Both the position numbers and the translations under genes were made by a program. Shown piece by piece: positions 1 through 5,149 of a stretch of DNA of 5,149 bases. Origin of the DNA: Pseudomonadota bacterium. Lineage in GTDB: Bacteria; Pseudomonadota; Alphaproteobacteria; Rhizobiales; Beijerinckiaceae. How positions within the stretch are numbered: the stretch's first letter is position 1; each line of letters starts with the position of its first letter. The notes beneath the pieces were generated by a model. It did not search any database. It had not been told where the DNA came from and was given only the letters and a program-made list of their open reading frames with translations. The DNA is taken from positions 1-5,149 of the forward strand of contig JAEWKP010000361.1 in assembly GCA_023393655.1 (NCBI GenBank), read 5' to 3'.

Positions 1-41
1 CCCCCCCAAAAAATCCACGGGCCCCCCCCACCCCCGGCCCC
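1..41. other. Poly-C-rich low-complexity edge sequence
   Basis: The stretch contains C runs of 7 (1-7), 8 (22-29), 5 (31-35) and 6 (38-43), plus an A run of 6 (8-13), with almost no other content. It codes for nothing recognisable and is unlike the mixed GC-rich DNA that follows. The homopolymers at the very start of the window suggest a contig end or low-quality consensus. On the minus strand it reads as four G tracts, which could in principle form a G-quadruplex downstream of aceB. I favour the artefact explanation. Confidence 0.5.
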
Positions 42-57
42 CCTGCATCGGTGCAGG
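42..57 (-). terminator. Possible hairpin terminator after aceB
   Basis: CCTGCA (42-47) and TGCAGG (52-57) form a perfect 6-bp stem with a 4-nt loop, starting 2 nt after the aceB stop codon. Position and stem suit an intrinsic terminator, but no U tract follows directly; the minus-strand sequence after the stem is G-rich, and the only T run (opposite A 8-13) lies about 30 nt further on. The adjoining homopolymers may be unreliable, so the real downstream sequence could differ. Confidence 0.35.
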
Positions 58-59
58 CC

Positions 60-1667
<1,608 letters not shown>

Positions 1668-1668
1668 G

Positions 1669-1696
1669 GATGGTCCTCCGATAGGTTGGGACCATC
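1669..1696 (-). repeat. Inverted repeat overlapping the aceB ribosome binding site
   Basis: GATGGTCC (1669-1676) and GGACCATC (1689-1696) are a perfect 8-bp inverted repeat around a 12-nt loop. In the aceB transcript the 3' arm covers part of the GGAGG ribosome binding site and ends 1 nt before the ATG, so folding would partly hide the site. It could instead be a protein-binding operator on DNA, or chance. The repeat is seen directly; any function is inferred. Confidence 0.5.
1675..1679 (-). promoter_or_regulatory. Ribosome binding site of aceB
   Basis: GGAGG on the minus strand lies 7 nt before the ATG at 1667, a near-ideal Shine-Dalgarno arrangement that fixes the aceB start. Two of its G residues fall within the 3' arm of the hairpin at 1669-1696. 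Confidence 0.8.
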
Positions 1697-1704
1697 ATTC
1701 CGCG

Positions 1705-1721
1705 AAAGCGCGCTTTGCAAA
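1705..1721. promoter_or_regulatory. Overlapping palindromes, candidate regulator site upstream of aceB
   Basis: A perfect 12-bp palindrome AAAGCGCGCTTT (1705-1716) overlaps a perfect 8-bp palindrome TTTGCAAA (1714-1721), about 38-54 bp upstream of the aceB start. CTTTGCAAA matches the core of the RamB operator known from acetate and glyoxylate-cycle genes of Corynebacterium, and RamB/ScfR-type regulators also occur in alphaproteobacteria. Assigning this regulator is inference; the palindromes themselves are plain in the sequence. Confidence 0.45.
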
Positions 1722-1759
1722 ATCCGGAAAAATTGACGATCACTTGTTCAAATCCGGAA
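1720..1759. repeat. 10-bp direct repeat, 30-bp period
   Basis: AAATCCGGAA occurs at 1720-1729 and again at 1750-1759, exactly 30 bp apart, or about three helical turns. Each copy contains the palindrome TCCGGA. The second copy also forms CGGAA (1755-1759) facing TTCCG (1765-1769). The same-face spacing in the aceB leader suggests paired sites for a transcription factor, but no known regulator is recognised with this sequence. Confidence 0.5.
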
Positions 1760-1804
1760 TGAATTTCCGTTCGCGGGTAGGAGTCGCCAAAATGCTCGTT
1801 AAAG

Positions 1805-1833
1805 TTGTATTGCGAGTGCAGTGAACGCATAAT
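1805..1833 (+). promoter_or_regulatory. Candidate sigma-70-type promoter for the tadG-like gene
   Basis: TTGTAT (1805-1810) and CATAAT (1828-1833) are separated by 17 bp. The -10 element matches the consensus at 5 of 6 positions and the -35 at 3 of 6. Transcription would begin near 1840 and give a leader of about 120 nt before the ATG at 1960. It is the best match I found by eye in the plus-strand intergenic DNA, but no start site is proven. Confidence 0.4.
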
Positions 1834-1928
1834 GACGTAACGGCAGCGCGTTTCGATTCAAAATGTGCAGATAGGCCCGACTTCCGCAAATCGATTTCAG
1901 CAATTCGTAAGTTCCGGCCGCCAACGCT

Positions 1929-1960
1929 TCCAGGGTCGAATGCGGCAATCCGGCCCTGGA
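1929..1960 (+). repeat. Stem-loop abutting the tadG-like start codon
   Basis: TCCAGGGTCG (1929-1938) pairs with CGGCCCTGGA (1951-1960) over 10 bp with a single G-U pair, leaving a 12-nt loop (1939-1950). The 3' arm ends on the A of the annotated ATG and includes the weak GGA that could act as ribosome binding site for a start at 1969 or 1972. It may limit translation initiation or be a DNA-level operator; the function is inferred. Confidence 0.5.
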
Positions 1961-3243
1961 TGAAACCAATGATGAAGATCGGCTCCCTGCCTGAGATGTT
2001 CAGGCGCTTCCGCCGGGATCAACGCGGCAACGTGATGATGCTGTTCGGGCTGGTGCTCGTTCCGCTGATGGGCGTCGTCGGCGTGGCGATCGACTATTCC
2101 CGCGCCAGCAATACCCGCCAGGCGCTCAATGCGGCGATCGATTCCGCGGCGCTGATGGCGGCACGCGATGCCCAGAAGCTGACGGACGGGCAGCTCAGGA
2201 CGCGTATCGACGCCTGGATCCGTGACAACCTGCCCCCCGATGTGAAAGGCGAGTTCGAAAGCGCGGCCGTGACGATCGATCGCACGGCGCGGACGATCAG
2301 GATCGAGGCCAAGGCCATTGTGCCGACGACGATCTCGCGCCTGCTCGGCACCACCCAGCTTCCCGTGGGCACGAACAGCGAGTCGACCTGGGGAACCAAC
2401 AAGATCGAACTGGCGCTGGTGCTCGACAATACCGGCTCGATGTCTTCGTCGGGCAAGATGACGGCGCTGAAGCAGGCCTCCAAGGATCTGATCCAGATCA
2501 TGAAGGACGCATCGATCGATCCCGAGCAGATCAAGATCTCGATCGTGCCGTTCAATACCCAGGTCCGGATCGATCGGGGTCTGAAGAACGAAAACTGGAT
2601 CCGCTACGGCATGACCCGGAAGGTCAATTGCGATTGGTGGGGCAACTGCACGACGGAGACGCTGACCAAGAACACATGGGCGCAGAGCCATGGCTGCATC
2701 GCCGACCGCGACCAGAGCTACGACGTCAGCGATGCGGGCACCTATTCGGCCAGCGCCCAGCAATATCCGGCGACCTGGTGCAGCCAGACCTCGCTTGCGG
2801 AGGTCCTGCCGCTGACGTCGGATTGGGCGGCGCTGAATAGCCGCGTCGACACGATGACGCCGGTCGGCAATACCAACGTCACCATCGGTGCCGTCTGGGG
2901 CTGGGCTACGCTGTCGACGGCGGCCCCGTTCACGCAGGCGAAGCCTTCGACCGAGCCGCTGCTGAAGAAATACATGATCCTGCTGACCGACGGCGACAAC
3001 ACCGAGAACCGGTTCACCACCAATGGCTCGCAGATCGATGCCCGTACGACGCTCGCCTGCACCGGGGTCAAGGCGGCGGGAATCAACCTCTACACGATCC
3101 GGGTCATCAATGGCGACGCGACCCTGCTGAAGAACTGCGCGACGCGGCCGGACATGTATTACGACGTGCAGAACGCCTCGCAGCTCAGCCCGATCTTCAA
3201 GGCGATCGCCAGCGAGATCAGCGCGGTGCGCCTGACACAGTAA
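1960..3243 (+). CDS. TadG-like pilus assembly protein with von Willebrand A domain
   Basis: The 427-aa protein has a short basic N-terminus (RRFRRDQRGN, 15-24), one hydrophobic segment (about 25-45) and the helix DYSRASNTRQALNAAIDSAA typical of TadE/TadG-like proteins. It is therefore probably anchored in the inner membrane with the rest in the periplasm. A von Willebrand A domain follows: strand IELALVLD, a MIDAS-type motif DNTGSMS (156-162, with T for the usual middle S), the GNTN threonine region (303-306) and LLTDGDN with D344. A Trp- and Cys-rich insert lies between the first two; all six cysteines (224, 230, 246, 274, 367, 393) fall after the membrane segment, compatible with disulfides. 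Family members assist Flp/Tad pili, but no other tad gene is visible, so its actual partner is unknown. The start is uncertain: the ATGs at 1960, 1969 and 1972 all lack a strong ribosome binding site. The 3' end overlaps the convergent HD gene by 26 bp. Confidence 0.85.
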   Translation: MKPMMKIGSLPEMFRRFRRDQRGNVMMLFGLVLVPLMGVVGVAIDYSRASNTRQALNAAIDSAALMAARDAQKLTDGQLRTRIDAWIRDNLPPDVKGEFESAAVTIDRTARTIRIEAKAIVPTTISRLLGTTQLPVGTNSESTWGTNKIELALVLDNTGSMSSSGKMTALKQASKDLIQIMKDASIDPEQIKISIVPFNTQVRIDRGLKNENWIRYGMTRKVNCDWWGNCTTETLTKNTWAQSHGCIADRDQSYDVSDAGTYSASAQQYPATWCSQTSLAEVLPLTSDWAALNSRVDTMTPVGNTNVTIGAVWGWATLSTAAPFTQAKPSTEPLLKKYMILLTDGDNTENRFTTNGSQIDARTTLACTGVKAAGINLYTIRVINGDATLLKNCATRPDMYYDVQNASQLSPIFKAIASEISAVRLTQ

Positions 3244-3838
3244 GCCCGAGGGCGGCGAAGCGCGCCAGGAAGCGTGCCTGCGCCGCCTCGGTGTCGAGCG
3301 GATCGAGCCAGGACAGGACTTCGGCCGGCAGCGCCTGCGGCCGGCCGAAGAATTTCAAGGCCTCCTCGCGGCCGAAGCCGGCCAGCCGCGTCGCCTCGAA
3401 GAAGGCGGCGATGGTGTCGGCCTCCTTGATCTTCCGCTTGAGGATGGCCGGCGCCGCGGCCGGCAGGCCGAAGCGCAGGTGGATCGCCGCCAGCAGGCGC
3501 AGTTCCACGCCCTTGTAGGCGTCGCCCATCACCACCTTGAACGGCGAGATCATGTCGCCGATGACGTATTCCGGTGCGTCATGCAGCAGCGCCATCAGGC
3601 GCCAGCCACGCTCCCAGTCCGGATTGAGATGGGCTGCGATCGCCTCGACCAGCAGCGAATGCTGCGCGACCGAGAAGGAGTGGGCGCCGTGCGTCTGCCC
3701 ATTCCAGCGGGCGACGCGGGCGAGACCATGGGCGATGTCCTCGATCTCGATGTCGAGCGGCGAGGGATCGAGCAGATCGAGCCTGCGGCCCGAGAGCATG
3801 CGCTGCCAGGCGCGCGGCGGGGCGGCGCTGCGGGCCAT
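3218..3838 (-). CDS. HD-domain phosphohydrolase, YfbR-like
   Basis: This 206-aa protein belongs to the HD metal-dependent phosphohydrolases. H60 (in VAQHS), H86-D87 (in LLHDAPE) and D141 (in KEADT) form the expected metal-binding set. The segment LLHDAPEYVIGDMISPFK (85-101 region) closely resembles the matching part of E. coli YfbR, a 5'-deoxynucleotidase acting on dNMPs, and E90 corresponds to its conserved Glu. Nucleotide 5'-phosphatase activity is therefore likely but substrate choice is inferred. The start chosen at 3838 shares one base with the tag stop (TGATG), which fits translational coupling, as no separate ribosome binding site is visible. The frame stays open upstream to 4333, but that part is a low-complexity Arg/Pro-rich shadow of tag. 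It is the last gene of the minus-strand set and converges on the tadG-like gene with a 26-bp overlap. Confidence 0.88.
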   Translation of the reverse strand: MARSAAPPRAWQRMLSGRRLDLLDPSPLDIEIEDIAHGLARVARWNGQTHGAHSFSVAQHSLLVEAIAAHLNPDWERGWRLMALLHDAPEYVIGDMISPFKVVMGDAYKGVELRLLAAIHLRFGLPAAAPAILKRKIKEADTIAAFFEATRLAGFGREEALKFFGRPQALPAEVLSWLDPLDTEAAQARFLARFAALGLTVSGAPR

Positions 3839-4482
3839 CAGGCGGCGGGACGGCTGTCGCGCGCCAGCGCGGCACATTCGCTCCAGCGGAAGCAGCCGGT
3901 CAGGTGGTCGTTGACCAGCCCGCAGGCCTCCATGAAGGCGTAGACGATGGTCGGGCCGCAGAAGGTGAAGCCGGCCTTCTTCAGCTCCTTCGAGACGGTC
4001 TCCGACAGCTTGGTCTGGGTCGGCACGTCGTTCTGGGCGCGGAAGCTGTTCTGCAGCACGCGGCCGTCGAGATGCTTCCAGAGGAAATCGGCGAAGGGCT
4101 CGCGCTCGCTGATCCGGAGATAGGCCTGCGCGCTCCTGATCGTGCCCTCGATCTTGCCGCGATGGCGGATGATGCCGGGATCGGCGAGCAGGCGCTGGAC
4201 ATCGGCCTCGGTGAAGCGGGCGACCGCCTCCGGCTCGAACCCGGCGAAGCCGGCCCGGAAGGCGTCGCGCTTCCTCAGGATCGTGATCCAGGAGAGGCCG
4301 GCCTGGAAGCCATCGAGGATCAGCTTCTCCCATAGCGCGCGGGAATCATATTCCGGCACGCCCCATTCGGTGTCGTGATAGGCGATGTAGAGCGGATCGA
4401 TGCCCGGCCAGCGGCAGCGGAACTTGCCGTCCGCGCCCTCGATCGCGATGCGCTCTTCGCCGACGATGACGGCGTCGCTCAT
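3838..4482 (-). CDS. tag: DNA-3-methyladenine glycosylase I
   Basis: Tag (EC 3.2.2.20) removes 3-methyladenine from alkylated DNA, starting base excision repair. The 214-aa protein aligns by eye along nearly the whole of E. coli Tag: PLYIAYHDTEWGVPE (30-44), QAGLSWITILRKR (60-72), GIIRHRGKI (103-111) and CGLVNDHLTGC (187-197). The zinc ligands C23, H36, H193 and C197 are all present with the same spacing as C4, H17, H175 and C179 of E. coli. At the position of E. coli E38, which contacts the damaged base, this protein has D57, a conservative change. About 19 extra residues precede C23 and a short Arg/Ala tail follows. The start overlaps the ygfZ stop as ATGA (4482-4479), and AGGAG lies 7 nt upstream, so it can be translated by coupling or independently. 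The next gene begins on its stop codon. Confidence 0.97.
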   Translation of the reverse strand: MSDAVIVGEERIAIEGADGKFRCRWPGIDPLYIAYHDTEWGVPEYDSRALWEKLILDGFQAGLSWITILRKRDAFRAGFAGFEPEAVARFTEADVQRLLADPGIIRHRGKIEGTIRSAQAYLRISEREPFADFLWKHLDGRVLQNSFRAQNDVPTQTKLSETVSKELKKAGFTFCGPTIVYAFMEACGLVNDHLTGCFRWSECAALARDSRPAA

Positions 4483-5149
4483 AGGGCAGCTCCTGCGGCG
4501 GCTCCGAAGCCGGCTTCGCCGGGGAAGGGGAAGCGGATGAAGTCCGGCTTCTCCGCGAGGTGGAAAGCCATCCCGCCGCCCAGCGGCGGCGTGCCGGCGG
4601 CAAGGGCATCGGCTAGCCGATCGAGACGGAGCAGGGCGAGGGCTCGACCGTTTGCGCCGGAGCCGATGCTGCCGAGCGGCTTGCCACCGGCGGATGCGTC
4701 CGCGCCGGTTTCAGCCGCGATGCCCTCGTCAAAGACGATCGGGACCACGCGGGTGCGGGCGGTGCCGCGATGCTGCATGCGGGAGACGACCTCCTGCCCG
4801 ATATAGCAGCCCTTCCTGAAGGAGACGCCGCCGAGCTGGTCGAGCAGCGCCTCGTGCGGGAAGGTGTCGCCATAGGCGAAGTCGCGCCCGCCTGCGGGAA
4901 TGCCGAGCGCGATGCGGCGGGCGTGATAGGCTTCCGGCTCGGCGGTGACGAGCGCCTCGACGCCCTCGACATCGGTGATGGCGCGTTGGCCGAGTTCAGC
5001 CACGCGCGGGTCGTCATAAACAAAGCCGGCATCGGCGGGCAGGGGAGCGCCATCCGTCGAGGCGAGCACGGCGCTCTTCTCGGTGAGGTCTTCCAGCGAC
5101 ACCTTGGCGCGCAGCTTGTAGAGCTTCAGGCGTTTCATCAGATCGGCTG
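4479..5149 (-). CDS. ygfZ: Folate-binding protein YgfZ/GcvT family, 3' part
   Basis: YgfZ is a folate-binding protein, related to the glycine cleavage T protein, that supports the assembly or repair of certain Fe-S enzymes. The hallmark motif K-G-C-Y-I-G-Q-E is present, with its Cys codon at 4808-4806, followed by VVSRMQHRG. The visible part ends with the C-terminal barrel region (about GIAAETGADASAGGKPLGSIG onward) and a TGA at 4481-4479. The ATG at 5138 is unlikely to be the start: it has no ribosome binding site, and the frame continues upstream through codons reading A-D-L before MKRLKLYKLR, which in this family lies inside the N-terminal domain. About 70-100 residues probably lie beyond the window. 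It heads, or lies upstream in, the coupled set with tag and the HD gene; the family name rests mainly on the motif. Confidence 0.93.
   Translation of the reverse strand, partial: ADLMKRLKLYKLRAKVSLEDLTEKSAVLASTDGAPLPADAGFVYDDPRVAELGQRAITDVEGVEALVTAEPEAYHARRIALGIPAGGRDFAYGDTFPHEALLDQLGGVSFRKGCYIGQEVVSRMQHRGTARTRVVPIVFDEGIAAETGADASAGGKPLGSIGSGANGRALALLRLDRLADALAAGTPPLGGGMAFHLAEKPDFIRFPFPGEAGFGAAAGAAL
4484..4494 (-). promoter_or_regulatory. Ribosome binding site region of tag
   Basis: AGGAG on the minus strand lies 7 nt before the tag ATG at 4482, inside the last codons of ygfZ. It supports the chosen tag start and independent initiation in addition to ATGA coupling. Confidence 0.7.

Larger units (their letters stand above)
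1668..1959. other. Divergent intergenic region between aceB and the tadG-like gene
   Basis: This 292-bp region separates two divergently transcribed genes and is visibly richer in A and T than the surrounding coding DNA, as expected for promoters. No conserved short gene was recognised here; open frames crossing it are extensions of shadows of aceB or of the tadG-like gene. It holds the aceB leader hairpin, the palindromes at 1705-1721, the direct repeat at 1720-1759, a candidate plus-strand promoter at 1805-1833, two GANTC methylation motifs (1781-1785 and 1855-1859) and a hairpin ending at the tadG-like start. I could not place a convincing minus-strand promoter for aceB. Confidence 0.8.

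Overview
This looks like an ordinary stretch of chromosome from a GC-rich alphaproteobacterium. The protein styles (malate synthase A, an alphaproteobacterial TadG-like von Willebrand protein, the YgfZ motif block, an ATGA-coupled ygfZ-tag-HD cluster) point to the Hyphomicrobiales, perhaps a Bosea or Beijerinckiaceae relative. The genus is a guess from memory of similar proteins and is not shown by the sequence. No mobile element, phage gene, CRISPR array, tRNA or rRNA was seen.

Layout: (1) Bases 1-41 are poly-C-rich, low-complexity DNA that resembles a contig edge; a short hairpin at 42-57 follows the aceB stop. (2) Bases 60-1667, minus strand: a complete malate synthase A (aceB), the second enzyme of the glyoxylate bypass. 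(3) Bases 1668-1959: a 292-bp divergent intergenic region, AT-richer than its surroundings. It carries two palindromes, a 10-bp direct repeat, a candidate plus-strand promoter, and a hairpin next to the start codon of each flanking gene. (4) Bases 1960-3243, plus strand: a membrane-anchored TadG-like protein with a periplasmic von Willebrand A domain, standing alone without other tad genes in view. (5) Bases 3218-5149, minus strand: a tightly packed set transcribed in the order ygfZ (5' part beyond the window), tag (3-methyladenine DNA glycosylase I) and a YfbR-like HD phosphohydrolase. Their junctions overlap by 4 nt and 1 nt, and the last gene overlaps the tadG-like gene tail-to-tail by 26 bp.

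Working together: aceB condenses acetyl-CoA with glyoxylate for growth on C2 compounds or fatty acids. Its upstream DNA contains TTTGCAAA, the core of the RamB site known from acetate-metabolism genes elsewhere. The ygfZ-tag-HD set combines an Fe-S/folate maintenance factor, an alkylation-repair glycosylase and a probable nucleotide phosphohydrolase, a plausible housekeeping and genome-maintenance operon. I found no convincing undescribed system. The most interesting material is the regulatory-looking DNA between aceB and the tadG-like gene.
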